Shown here one piece after another: positions 49,048-57,592 of a stretch of DNA of 64,000 bases. The position numbers and the translations under genes are program-made. This stretch comes from CAZRVH01 sp964624905. GTDB taxonomy: Bacteria; Patescibacteriota; Gracilibacteria; Peribacterales; Peribacteraceae. Position 1 is the stretch's first letter, and every line of letters starts with the position of its first letter. Location: assembly GCA_964624905.1 (NCBI GenBank), contig CAZUYK010000002.1, positions 1 through 64,000 on the forward strand. The letters run 5' to 3'. Below the pieces are notes generated by a model, which was not told the origin of the DNA, did not search any database, and saw only the letters and a program-made list of their open reading frames with translations.

Positions 49048-49099
49048 GGGAATGGAAAGGGTGGCCGGAGCCGGGGCTAAAAATGTCCCCGTCGGATAC

Positions 49100-49639
49100 T
49101 TAGACGGATGAGACGGAAGAAGATGACGGCGGTTCTGCCAAAAGCGACCGGAGTTGCTTTAAACCGCGGTAAATACGAACGGAAACGGTATTCGCCGATT
49201 CGCCGATCACATCCGCTATCTCCGAGGGGGAAAGGTCGCTGACGTAGCGCATGAGGATGATATCGCGGTAGGGCTCATCCAATTGCTGGAGCGTGACGAG
49301 CACGCGGTCCTTCTCGATCTTATTGTTCAAGTGATCGCGCACATCGATGCCCGGGTCGAACCCGACTTCCTGCAACGCCTCGAGTGATTGCTCCTTCTTC
49401 TTCCTGCTTTCATCGATGATCAGGTTGTTGGCAATGCGATACAAGAAGGCCCGCATGTTATCCACGGTTTCCCCTTTGGCCAGGTATTCCCACACGCGGA
49501 TAAACGTTTCCTGCATGAGGTCCTTTCCTCGCTCGCGATCATAGACGCGGTAGTAACAGTGACGGAAGATCGCGTCCGAGTACTCGTCGTATGCCTTGAG
49601 GAACGACTCTTCGACGGTGTCTTGCAATTTCTTGACCAT
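49100..49639 (-). CDS. ECF-type RNA polymerase sigma factor
   Basis: 179 residues. Sigma region 2 (about 10-75) has RGKDLMQETFIRVWEYL. Region 4 (about 112-165) has LSPSEIADVIGESANTVSVRIYRGLKQLR. Regions 1 and 3 are missing, as in ECF sigmas. The partner gene downstream encodes a membrane DUF5667-like protein. The upstream sequence contains GGTTTCA, 16 nt, CGTA on the minus strand, which has ECF-promoter character and could mean autoregulation, but this is weak. The ATG at 49639 has no Shine-Dalgarno. Confidence 0.93.
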   Translation of the reverse strand: MVKKLQDTVEESFLKAYDEYSDAIFRHCYYRVYDRERGKDLMQETFIRVWEYLAKGETVDNMRAFLYRIANNLIIDESRKKKEQSLEALQEVGFDPGIDVRDHLNNKIEKDRVLVTLQQLDEPYRDIILMRYVSDLSPSEIADVIGESANTVSVRIYRGLKQLRSLLAEPPSSSSVSSV

Positions 49640-49806
49640 GGTACGATTGGGAAAGTCGTCGTGAAACCAAAATTCTGTCAGAAGCGACGCTTTTTGTCAC
49701 TAGCATTTCATTTCCACGCAACAGGTTGTACTTGACCGGGCTTGCTGTAAAGCAGTTAAACAACTTTTTTTGTGGGCATACCGAACTGCTGTATTCTGCG
49801 AAGCAT

Positions 49807-50667
49807 ATGACTTCCCAAAATATCATCGGCGTGGACCTGGGCGGAACGAACATGCGCGTCGCTCGCTTCGATGCAGCTTCCATGGAAAAACAGGATGAGG
49901 TGAAGGCGCAGACGGACGCAACCGCCGGATTTCTGAAAGTGCTTGATGATATCGCGGCGCTTGTTGAGAAACTCAAGACTCCGGAAACAACCGCGATCGG
50001 CATCGGCGTACCGGGACTCGTCTCGAAAGGAAAACTCCTGAAGGCTCCGAATATCGCGAAAAGCGAAAACATCGACGTGAAAAAATTGCTTGAGGAAAAA
50101 ACCGGACTACCCGTCTCAGTCGGCAACGATGCGAACTGCTTCGCGCTCGCGGAAGCAACGCTCGGCAGCGGCAAGGGGCACGACATCGTCGTCGGTATCA
50201 CGTTCGGCACGGGGGTCGGGGGAGGAATCGTGATCAACGGGAAGATCTTCGAAGGAGCGCACGGGTACGCCGCGGAATTGGGACACATGCTCCTGAAGCC
50301 GGGCCAGCCTCCCTATGAAACCGAAGATAAGCGCGGTGAGGTTGAACAGTTCCTTAGTGGCACCGCGATGGGCAAGAGGTGCGAGGAGGCAAGGACGCCC
50401 GAGGATTATCTCCATGGCGCGGCGTGTTCCTTCATGCAGCCGGATATCTACCGCGAAGTGGCGTGGCTCAGCGTGAACATCCATTATTTCCTGGATCCGG
50501 ACGTCATTATCTTTGGAGGGGCAGCCGGACATACGCTCGCGTCGCACGTCGATGCGATCGAAAAGGAAATGAAACAGTGGACGCTGCCCGGCACTCCCCT
50601 GCCGAAAATCGTCGCTGCGGAAATCCGCGATGCCGGAGTGATTGGCGCAGCGTTGCTCGCGAAGTAA
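49807..50667 (+). CDS. ROK-family sugar kinase
   Basis: 286 residues. ATP motif GVDLGGTNMRVA near 8, GIGVPGLV near 70, substrate motif GNDANCFALAEA near 108, and ITFGTGVGGGIVING near 131. The ExGH stretch AAELGH near 155 supplies the substrate-binding Glu and His. The CxCGxxGCxE zinc motif that normally follows ExGH is absent: the stretch after GHMLL has no Cys. It is probably a glucokinase or other hexokinase feeding glycolysis and the pentose phosphate genes nearby. TATTCT lies 9 nt before the ATG at 49807. Confidence 0.88.
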   Translation: MTSQNIIGVDLGGTNMRVARFDAASMEKQDEVKAQTDATAGFLKVLDDIAALVEKLKTPETTAIGIGVPGLVSKGKLLKAPNIAKSENIDVKKLLEEKTGLPVSVGNDANCFALAEATLGSGKGHDIVVGITFGTGVGGGIVINGKIFEGAHGYAAELGHMLLKPGQPPYETEDKRGEVEQFLSGTAMGKRCEEARTPEDYLHGAACSFMQPDIYREVAWLSVNIHYFLDPDVIIFGGAAGHTLASHVDAIEKEMKQWTLPGTPLPKIVAAEIRDAGVIGAALLAK

Positions 50668-50690
50668 AAAAGCCCCCTACGCGAGGGGGC
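50666..50690 (-). terminator. Intrinsic terminator of the 50721-51185 gene
   Basis: Minus strand GCCCCC (50690-50685), 7-nt loop, GGGGGC (50677-50672), followed by TTTTTT. It overlaps the stop codon of the convergent ROK gene. Confidence 0.75.
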
Positions 50691-50720
50691 AAAGTAGCGT
50701 CGGGATCGACAGAGAAAAAA

Positions 50721-51185
50721 CTACTTCACTCTGCACCTTGCGATCTCAACTAAGTTCTCGTCCGTTAATGTCAGCTCTCTTGCGCATTTTGGCATCGTCT
50801 CTTCTTCAACACTGAGCCAGACAGTGCAATGCCCCATACTTGGGATGAATTCACCTTCCTCCGTTACGTACCCTGGTAAGGCCAAAAAAGAGACGCGGAC
50901 GCCACATAACACAAGCAGTTCTCGCAAATCCCTTTCGGCGTCTACGAGAACCCATTCCACGTTTCCGAAACATTGGTCGTCATCTTTGACTGTAATACGG
51001 ACACTGTGTCGGAAACAGTCACTTTGCGTCACCATCCATTGCAACAATTGCGAGCAACATCGGGCACTTTCGGGAAAAAGTTTCCGGAAGCTGCGCATGA
51101 AAGCATACATTCTGAACGTACTCATCTGTCCGATCGACAAGATCTGTGACTCGGCATCCGCTTCGTACAACGAGTTCGTAGGCAT
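50721..51185 (-). CDS. Unknown 154-residue protein
   Basis: 154 residues from the ATG at 51185. There is no signal peptide or membrane helix. It has an acidic beta-rich C-terminal half (VSFLALPGYVTEEGEFIPSM, CTVWLSVEEETM) and eight Cys spread along the chain. No family is recognised. One of the few genes here with a plausible Shine-Dalgarno (GGAG, 7 nt before the ATG). Codon use is less GC-rich than its neighbours. A terminator follows. Confidence 0.5.
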   Translation of the reverse strand: MPTNSLYEADAESQILSIGQMSTFRMYAFMRSFRKLFPESARCCSQLLQWMVTQSDCFRHSVRITVKDDDQCFGNVEWVLVDAERDLRELLVLCGVRVSFLALPGYVTEEGEFIPSMGHCTVWLSVEEETMPKCARELTLTDENLVEIARCRVK

Positions 51186-51274
51186 GGAACATCTCCGCGT
51201 ATGAGGTTTTCGTATATGCAAGAAACATCAAACGAACGTGAAAGAACGTAAGACAAGTATACTTCACTATTTTT

Positions 51275-52672
51275 TCAATTCCAATCTGCGTGGAACGTTC
51301 CTTCTTTGTCGATTCTCTGGAACGTATGGGCCCCAAACAGGTCTCGCTGCGCTTGGATGAGATTTTGCGGAAGATTCTCGGTGAAGTATCCGTCAAAGTA
51401 CGAGACGGACGCGGTCATGGCCGGAAGCGGCACACCCGCGGCGATTCCCTTCGCGATGACAGACCTCCACACCTGGTGCCTTTCCTTGAATTCCTCGATG
51501 ACGGACGGATCCAGAAGAAGGTTTTTCAACGACGGATCTTTCTTGAAGGCTTTCTCGAATGTTCCCAGGAGCGTGGAACGGATGATGCAGCCTCCTTTCC
51601 AGATGCGGCAAATCTCCGCGAACGGAAGATTCCATCCGTATTCTTTCGAAGCTGCGGCGATGAGCGCCAAACCCTGCGCGTACGAACAGATCTTGCTGAG
51701 GAAGAGCGCGAAGCGGACGTCGGCGGAATCAAGATCGGGAGTATCCACGGCGAGCTTGTACGGTTCGAGCGCCTTGAATGCCGCGCTTCTCTCCTTCTTG
51801 TGCGCCGACATCGCACGTGCGTCGACGGCCGCGGTGATCGTGGGGATCATGACGCCCAGGTCCAACGCGCACTGGCTCGTCCATTTTCCGGTCCCCTTGG
51901 ACCCGGCGCTATCCAGGATGAGATCCACAAGATACGCATCCCCTTCTCTCTTCTTGAAAATCTGCGCGGTAATTTCGATGAGGAAGGACTGGAGATCCTC
52001 GCCTTCGTTCCACTCCGCGAAGAGCTTTGCGAGCTGCTCGTTCTCCAAGCCGGATACGTACGTCAGTAAATGGTATGCCTCGGCGATAAGCTGCATGTCC
52101 CCGTACTCGATGCCGTTGTGGACCATCTTCACGAAGTGCCCCGCTCCCCCTTCGCCCATGTAGGCGATGCACTTGCCACCTTCCCCGTCGGATGCGGACA
52201 TCTTCGTAAGCAACGGTAGCAACTCTTCGACCGCGGACTTGTCACCACCCGGCATCATGCTGGGACCGTTGAGCGCACCTTCTTCGCCGCCGCTCACGCC
52301 CATGCCCACGAAACGGATTCCTTTTGCCGATAATTCCTTTGCTCGGCGCTCGGTATCTTTGAAGTAACTGTTGCCTCCGTCGATCAAAATGTCCCCCTTG
52401 GACAAATGCGGAAGGATCTCGGCAATGACATCATCGACCGCGGCACCTGCCTGTACCATCAGCAAAATCGTTTTCGTTCCTTTGAACGATGCGGCCAACT
52501 CCTCATGTGTCTTGCATCCTATGAACGCCCCCTCGGACCCGAAGTCCGACAGGAACTTCTCCATTTTTTCGGTGGTGCGGTTGAATACGGAAACCGTGGC
52601 TCCGTTCCTTGCCGCATTGCGGGCAAGGTTGGCACCCATAACCGACAGACCGACGACTGCGATGTGATTCAT
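51275..52672 (-). CDS. gnd: 6-phosphogluconate dehydrogenase (decarboxylating)
   Basis: 465 residues, full length. NADP site VVGLSVMGANLARN near 6-19, DGGNSYFKDTERRAKEL near 98, GVSGGEEGALNGPSMMPGG near 124-142, and catalytic KMVHNGIEYGDMQLIAEAY near 178. The C-terminal domain ends GTFHADW. It makes ribulose-5-phosphate, CO2 and NADPH. It follows tal by 14 nt on the same strand, so the two pentose-phosphate enzymes are cotranscribed. TATCGT 6 nt before its ATG might add an internal start. No zwf is seen in the window. Confidence 0.95.
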   Translation of the reverse strand: MNHIAVVGLSVMGANLARNAARNGATVSVFNRTTEKMEKFLSDFGSEGAFIGCKTHEELAASFKGTKTILLMVQAGAAVDDVIAEILPHLSKGDILIDGGNSYFKDTERRAKELSAKGIRFVGMGVSGGEEGALNGPSMMPGGDKSAVEELLPLLTKMSASDGEGGKCIAYMGEGGAGHFVKMVHNGIEYGDMQLIAEAYHLLTYVSGLENEQLAKLFAEWNEGEDLQSFLIEITAQIFKKREGDAYLVDLILDSAGSKGTGKWTSQCALDLGVMIPTITAAVDARAMSAHKKERSAAFKALEPYKLAVDTPDLDSADVRFALFLSKICSYAQGLALIAAASKEYGWNLPFAEICRIWKGGCIIRSTLLGTFEKAFKKDPSLKNLLLDPSVIEEFKERHQVWRSVIAKGIAAGVPLPAMTASVSYFDGYFTENLPQNLIQAQRDLFGAHTFQRIDKEGTFHADWN

Positions 52673-52686
52673 GCCAGGACGATACC

Positions 52687-53334
52687 TCAGCCCTGCACCT
52701 TCTTCCAGTCGTCGAGGAATTTCTGCAGACCGACGTCCGTCAGCTCATGTTTCGGCAGCTCCTGCGCGATGGCATACGGGATGGTGGCGATCTGCGCGCC
52801 CATCATCATCGCTTCATGAACGTGATCCATGGAACGCACGGATGCGACCAGCACCTCGGTCTTGATATCGTAATTCTGGAACGCCTGCAGGATTTCCGCA
52901 ACGACTTGCATACCGTTGCCCGCGCCGTTCTTGTCGTCCAAGCGTCCGACGAACGGACTCACCATCGTCGCTCCGGCCTTCGCGGCCAACAACGCCTGCT
53001 GCGCGGAAAACACGAGCGTCGTGTTCGTACGAATACCCTTTTTGCTGAGAGCCTTGATGGTTTTCAAACCTTCCGTCGTCATCGGAACCTTCACGACGAC
53101 ATGCTTGTGCCAGGACGCGTATTCCTCGCCCTGCTTGATCATCTCGGATGAGTCAGTCGCCGTTACCTGCGCGCTGACGTTATCGACGAGTCCACACATG
53201 GCGAGCACCGTCTCCTTGAAATCCTTCCCTTCTTTCGCGACCAGCGAGGGATTCGTCGTGACGCCGTCGAGAATGCCCCATGAAGCGATATCACGGACCT
53301 GGTCTACGTTTGCGGTATCGAGGAAGATTTTCAT
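52687..53334 (-). CDS. tal: Transaldolase (small TalC/FSA type)
   Basis: 215 residues, the short single-domain form. N-terminus MKIFLDTANVDQVR, GVTTNPSLVAKEG near 25, the Schiff-base Lys in HVVVKVPMT near 84-92, TNTTLVFSAQQALLAAKAGA near 107, and SPFVGRLDD near 128. It exchanges dihydroxyacetone units between sugar phosphates. Members of this family may also act as fructose-6-phosphate aldolases. The ATG at 53334 is taken because homologous sequence begins exactly there. The leader is C/U-rich, with TATCAT about 26 nt upstream. Confidence 0.93.
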   Translation of the reverse strand: MKIFLDTANVDQVRDIASWGILDGVTTNPSLVAKEGKDFKETVLAMCGLVDNVSAQVTATDSSEMIKQGEEYASWHKHVVVKVPMTTEGLKTIKALSKKGIRTNTTLVFSAQQALLAAKAGATMVSPFVGRLDDKNGAGNGMQVVAEILQAFQNYDIKTEVLVASVRSMDHVHEAMMMGAQIATIPYAIAQELPKHELTDVGLQKFLDDWKKVQG

Positions 53335-53401
53335 GGATAAGGTGGGAAGAAAACGGACAGATGATACTCCTTCGTACGTCCTCATTAAAGTAAGCAATGC
53401 T

Positions 53402-53437
53402 TTGCATCCCGATTCATTCATCCCTACCCTCTTCCGT
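53402..53437 (+). promoter_or_regulatory. Leaderless promoter of the C39-type lipoprotein gene
   Basis: TTGCAT (53402-53407), 17-nt spacer, TACCCT (53425-53430), then 7 nt to the ATG at 53438. Confidence 0.6.
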
Positions 53438-54184
53438 ATGAAATACTCCCCTTTCGCAGCGGCATTCCTGACCGTCGGACTCGTCGCGTGCAACGGCCAA
53501 AGCCAAATTCCCGAAAACACCGCCTCATCGTCTTCTTCGAGCATCCAATCCTCGACCCCTGCATCGGTCGCCAGCGTCGCATCGTCCGTTGGTGGCGCAG
53601 CCTCATCAAAAGCGGCCGCCACTGGCAACGCGCAGCTGAAACTGCCGTTCGCATCCCAAGCACCACTCGGCAATTGGGATCCTCCGTACGACGAAGCATG
53701 CGAGGAGGCATCATTGATCCTCGTGAACGCGTACCTGAACGGACAAGGCATGAACGCGAACGAGATGAATACGCAGATCCTCTCCACCGTCGCATGGGAA
53801 GAGGATAACGGTTACCCCATCGACATCACGATGCCCCAGCTCCTGGAAGTCGCGAAGGGAAAGTACGGCCTCAGCGGACGCGTGATCGAGAACGTCACGA
53901 TCGAGGACATCAAGAACGAATTACGCAACGGCAACCCGGTCATCGCGCCGTTCGCGGGGCGGGACCTTGGAAATCCGTACTACAGCGGACTTGGACCCTG
54001 GTATCACGTCATGGTCATCACGGGATTCGACAGCACGTACTTCTACACGAAGGATGTGGGAACGAAACGGGGCGACAACTACAAATACACGCATGCGACG
54101 CTCTTGAACGCCCTGCATGATTGGACGGGCGTGAAGGAAGAAATCCGCAGCGGGTTGAAGAGAGTGTTGATTATTGCAAAATGA
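53438..54184 (+). CDS. Lipoprotein with a C39-like peptidase domain
   Basis: 248 residues. Signal peptide with lipobox LVAC (Cys18), a Ser/Ala stalk (about 28-65), then a papain-like Peptidase_C39_2 domain. The catalytic Cys is in YDEACEEASLILVNAYL near 85, and the His in PWYHVMVITGFD near 187, followed by an Asp in TKDVG. It is lipid-anchored outside the membrane and could cleave peptides or peptidoglycan-associated proteins. It is not fused to an ABC transporter, so bacteriocin processing is unlikely. The promoter of the next small gene lies inside its 3' end. Confidence 0.8.
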   Translation: MKYSPFAAAFLTVGLVACNGQSQIPENTASSSSSSIQSSTPASVASVASSVGGAASSKAAATGNAQLKLPFASQAPLGNWDPPYDEACEEASLILVNAYLNGQGMNANEMNTQILSTVAWEEDNGYPIDITMPQLLEVAKGKYGLSGRVIENVTIEDIKNELRNGNPVIAPFAGRDLGNPYYSGLGPWYHVMVITGFDSTYFYTKDVGTKRGDNYKYTHATLLNALHDWTGVKEEIRSGLKRVLIIAK

Positions 54185-54195
54185 CAAGATAATAT
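54167..54195 (+). promoter_or_regulatory. Leaderless promoter of the 67-residue gene
   Basis: TTGATT (54167-54172), 17-nt spacer, TAATAT (54190-54195), 7 nt to the ATG at 54203. The -35 box is within the last codons of the C39-type gene. Confidence 0.65.
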
Positions 54196-54202
54196 CACTT
54201 CT

Positions 54203-54406
54203 ATGGAAGATTTACCGCTAACCCCAAAGCAAGCATCTAAAATCTCAAATTTTTTGGAAACAATCACTGGTGAATACTACTTTATGCCTGACGTGAGAAT
54301 CGCCTGTCTGGCACTGCTCACGGAAAATCACAGCATTCCTTTTGCCGAAGTTCGCTCAAGGGCTATTCACGAAACGATACCGGCACCGATCGCATTTAAC
54401 TCTTAA
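54203..54406 (+). CDS. 67-residue protein, unknown
   Basis: 67 residues (MEDLPLTPKQASKISNFLET...), soluble and mostly helical. It is more AT-rich than its neighbours and of no recognised family. Its support is the promoter: TTGATT, exactly 17 nt, TAATAT, and 7 nt to the ATG, matching the leaderless layout of certain genes here. tkt follows 46 nt downstream with its own -10 box. Confidence 0.5.
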   Translation: MEDLPLTPKQASKISNFLETITGEYYFMPDVRIACLALLTENHSIPFAEVRSRAIHETIPAPIAFNS

Positions 54407-54452
54407 CAAAGAACTCCTCGCGAGATCGATTTCGACCCACTATACTTTCACC

Positions 54453-56786
54453 ATGTCGCCACGCCCCCTCGCCAAAGACCTTATCGGTAACAAGGAAGCC
54501 CCCATGTCGCTGCAGCGCATCATGCAAAGCAGCGAGAAAGGAGAGATGATCTGGATCGGACCGGATGAAGCTGCCACGCTTTCCAAAGACGATCAAAAAG
54601 CCTACGAACTCGCACACGCGATCATGGCACATCTATGCGTCCAGGCACCCACGCTCCATGCATCGGGACACCCGGGTGGACCGCTCTCGTCGTTCACGTT
54701 CGCGTATTTCCTCAGTAAGCGCCGCGACCCGCATGTGGACCAGCCGCTGCGCTACAGCGCGGGACATTTGTCCCTGCTCGCGTACGGCCTGCAGTGGATG
54801 TTCGGCCGCGAAGGACAGGATGAGAGGTTGCAAAGCATCGATGCGATCATGAAAACGTTCCGCATCCCGAACGGACTCCCCGGACACGTGGAAGCGGGTA
54901 TCGGCGATATCCCGTTTGGCACGGGCCCCCTGGGCAAAGGCGCAAGCCACGGACTCGGTACGGCCTTCGGACTCAAGTACTTGAAACAGAAAGGAATGGT
55001 CGATGTACTGCTCGCTGATGGCGACGCACAGGAAGGACAGGTGGCCGAAGCATTCCGCCTCGCGACGCATTTGAAAACGGATAACCTCGTCGTGCACGGG
55101 GACTTCAACGACATCCAGCTTTCGGACCTGCCGAGCAAGACCGTCGCATCCGACTTCGCGGCCATCGCGCACGCGGAAGGATGGAACGTCATCGAAGTAC
55201 AAGACGGAAACGACCCTGCCCAAGTGGTCGCCGCCCAGGAAAAGGCGGACGGACTGAAGAACGGCCGCCCGACGTTCATTTGTTACTACACGACGATGGG
55301 CAAGGGCGTGTCCTTTATGGAAGAAGGATCCAACACGGGCGCGAAGAACTACCACGGCTCCCCCCTTTCCAAGGAAGAAATGGAAAAAGCGGTGAAGGAA
55401 CTTCCCGATCTCGAAGCGACCATCAAGGAATACGAGACGTTCCGCAAGGAAGAGAAGAAGCGCTACGAATCGAAGAAACCGACCGTGACGAACATGGTCC
55501 TCGACTGGAAGACGTCGAAAGACTACAAGCGCGCCATCACGACGGAGAAAGGCGGCGCGCGCAAGGATTTCGGCGCAACGCATTTGAAAGCGCTGATGAA
55601 GCACGATGACAGGATCGTCGTTCTGCATGCGGACCTCGCGGCTTCCGGAGGATTCGACAAGGTGCAAAAGGAATTCCCGACGCGCGTGATCAACGTGGGG
55701 GTGGCGGAAGCGAACATGTACATGATGGCCGCGGGCATGCGCCAGGCGGGACTTCTTCCCGTCACCTACACCTTCGCCGCTTTCGGCACGAACGAAGCGC
55801 GCGCGTCGGCCAGGCTTATCGACATCAATTGCACCCACACGCGTTGCGGCGTGCTGCACGATTGCACGCATAGCGGATTGAGCGTCGGCGAAGACGGCGA
55901 GACGCACCAGGAGCAGAACTACCTGAACATCCCCTTCCATCACACGCAGGTGTGGATGCCCGCGGATTGCAACCAGGCGGGCGCCATGGCGGAGAAAGGA
56001 CTGGAGATCGTCGCCAACGGCGAGGAAAACGTATACGTATTCTCCGCCCGTAGTGACCATCCGCAGATCCTGAATGAAAAAGGCGAGGCGTTCTACGGCG
56101 AGAAGTACAAGTACGATGGCAAGATCGACATGGTGCGCGGCAAGGGCGACGCGACCGACAAAGTGACGATCCTTGCGACGGGTATTTCCGTACACGACGC
56201 CATCGCCGCCGCGGATATGCTGGCGGACGAAAGCGATGACGAAAAGGTGCAAGTACGCGTACTGAACGTGTCCTGCATCCGCCCCATCGACGCATCGGTC
56301 ATCATCCAAGCCGCGCTCGAGACATACCACCTCATCGTGGTCGAAGATCATAATGTGGAAGGCGGACTCGCCTCGCAGGTCGCGGACATCATCGCGGATT
56401 TCCAACTCCCCTGCTCGCTGCGCCGCATGGGACTCACTCATTACTTCCCATCCGGAAAGGCCGAGGACCTGAAGTTCTTCGCCGGCCTCGATGCCGAAAG
56501 CATCGTGAACGCCATCCTCGATGAAGTGCGCACGGAAGTGACGGGCGGCGAAGACGCGTTCGTCAGCGCCATGCACACCTTTGCGCGCCACCTCCTGCTC
56601 AGCCGCTTCCGAGAGACCGCGAAGTCCTTCGGCGAGAAACTCCTGAAAGATTCCTCCTATATGGACAGCTTGCGATCCCAATGGAATGACCGCACGGTCG
56701 CCGTGGAAGACATGCCTAGCAACGACCAGCTGCGCAAACAGCTGGAAGAAGCGATCGCAACGGATGCCATGGATAACGCGGAATAA
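54453..56786 (+). CDS. tkt: Transketolase (long, divergent form)
   Basis: 777 residues, about 100 longer than E. coli TktA. The thiamine-diphosphate part has ASGHPGGPLSS near 70, GPLGKGASHGLGTAFG near 157, and LADGDAQEGQ near 187. The pyrimidine-binding domain has VINVGVAEANMYMMAAG near 415 (the conserved Glu), then TFAAFG and a DCTHSG/ETHQEQ region near 470. The C-terminal domain contains VVEDHNVEGGL near 630. Residues from about 690 to 777 form an extra helical tail. It moves two-carbon units between sugar phosphates. With tal and gnd close by it covers most of the pentose phosphate pathway. TATACT ends 6 nt before the ATG. Confidence 0.92.
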   Translation: MSPRPLAKDLIGNKEAPMSLQRIMQSSEKGEMIWIGPDEAATLSKDDQKAYELAHAIMAHLCVQAPTLHASGHPGGPLSSFTFAYFLSKRRDPHVDQPLRYSAGHLSLLAYGLQWMFGREGQDERLQSIDAIMKTFRIPNGLPGHVEAGIGDIPFGTGPLGKGASHGLGTAFGLKYLKQKGMVDVLLADGDAQEGQVAEAFRLATHLKTDNLVVHGDFNDIQLSDLPSKTVASDFAAIAHAEGWNVIEVQDGNDPAQVVAAQEKADGLKNGRPTFICYYTTMGKGVSFMEEGSNTGAKNYHGSPLSKEEMEKAVKELPDLEATIKEYETFRKEEKKRYESKKPTVTNMVLDWKTSKDYKRAITTEKGGARKDFGATHLKALMKHDDRIVVLHADLAASGGFDKVQKEFPTRVINVGVAEANMYMMAAGMRQAGLLPVTYTFAAFGTNEARASARLIDINCTHTRCGVLHDCTHSGLSVGEDGETHQEQNYLNIPFHHTQVWMPADCNQAGAMAEKGLEIVANGEENVYVFSARSDHPQILNEKGEAFYGEKYKYDGKIDMVRGKGDATDKVTILATGISVHDAIAAADMLADESDDEKVQVRVLNVSCIRPIDASVIIQAALETYHLIVVEDHNVEGGLASQVADIIADFQLPCSLRRMGLTHYFPSGKAEDLKFFAGLDAESIVNAILDEVRTEVTGGEDAFVSAMHTFARHLLLSRFRETAKSFGEKLLKDSSYMDSLRSQWNDRTVAVEDMPSNDQLRKQLEEAIATDAMDNAE

Positions 56787-56863
56787 CCGTGAACCACTCG
56801 CGAGGCTCGGGTACGCGGTAAAATACAGGTGAGAGATGCCGTTTTTTCCGCTATAATGCTTGC

Positions 56864-56953
56864 GGAGGGATGGCAGAGCGGTCGAACGCGCCTGACTTGA
56901 AATCAGGTTGACCTTCACGGGTCACGTGGGTTCGAATCCCACTCCCTCCGCCA
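56864..56953 (+). tRNA. tRNA-Ser (UGA)
   Basis: 90-nt class II tRNA. The acceptor stem is GGAGGGA/TCCCTCC. The anticodon stem CCTGA/TCAGG encloses loop CTTGAAA, anticodon TGA. A long variable arm is present and CCA is encoded. TATAAT (56852-56857) lies 6 nt before the mature 5' end. Confidence 0.95.
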
Positions 56954-57083
56954 TTAAACATGAAAGACAAACCTCCGGTTTTTCTTTCATGGGCTATCTT
57001 TTCGGCAAAGAGCGTCTGCACTTCGCGCATAGCGCTCGTTCGACGCGTTCCATTTAATAGTAAGTACATATATGCTCATCGGC

Positions 57084-57497
57084 ATGAATAAGGAAAGCCA
57101 CTTTTCCGGCAAAGTCGCGGTAAAGGCGATGATCGTCGACGGCGACAAGGTGCTGATCACGCGCAGCGAAGGCGATACGTTGTGGGATCTGCCGGGCGGA
57201 AGAATTAATGAAGGAGAATCCCTGGAAGAAGCCGTCGCGAGGGAGATAAAAGAAGAATTAGGCGTCGAGATCGTCGTGAAGAGGCTTCTTTGCAGCGAGC
57301 AATCCCTGCATCGTAAGGACGGAAAATACATCATGTTCGTGACGTTCGAAGCCGCGCTCGCCAACCCTGAGAATGTTTCGTTCGTGCCTAACGAGGAGTC
57401 CGAAGAAATCCGCTGGATTGACAGGAGCCAGTACGATGCCGCAGGAATGTTCGATCAATGTCCAAAACCCTTCAAAAAGCTCTGGGGAATGGATTAA
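57084..57497 (+). CDS. Nudix hydrolase
   Basis: 137 residues. Complete Nudix box in GGRINEGESLEEAVAREIKEELG near 43-65 (G-x5-E-x7-REUxEExGU), with all metal-binding Glu present. It hydrolyses nucleoside diphosphates linked to another group; the substrate is not assignable. The ATG at 57084 (MNKESHFSG) is preferred to the one at 57072 because TATGCT ends 7 nt before it and the upstream ATG lies inside that box. Confidence 0.85.
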   Translation: MNKESHFSGKVAVKAMIVDGDKVLITRSEGDTLWDLPGGRINEGESLEEAVAREIKEELGVEIVVKRLLCSEQSLHRKDGKYIMFVTFEAALANPENVSFVPNEESEEIRWIDRSQYDAAGMFDQCPKPFKKLWGMD

Positions 57498-57535
57498 AAC
57501 AAGAGGAAAAAGATTCGATTTGTGACATAGGATCA

Positions 57536-57564
57536 TTGTTGAAAGGAAGGGCGAATCGTATACT
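57536..57564 (+). promoter_or_regulatory. Promoter of the Ser-rich lipoprotein gene
   Basis: TTGTTG (57536-57541), 17-nt spacer, TATACT (57559-57564). The leader of about 21 nt before the ATG at 57593 is C/U-rich. Confidence 0.6.
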
Positions 57565-57592
57565 GATACCTCTTTCCCATACCATCGCAACC

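Noticed and set aside
54633..56918. Long open frame on the minus strand opposite tkt (761 codons)
   Set aside because: Same reasoning: the plus strand encodes a clear transketolase, and the antisense product is His/Arg/Val-rich with no domain.
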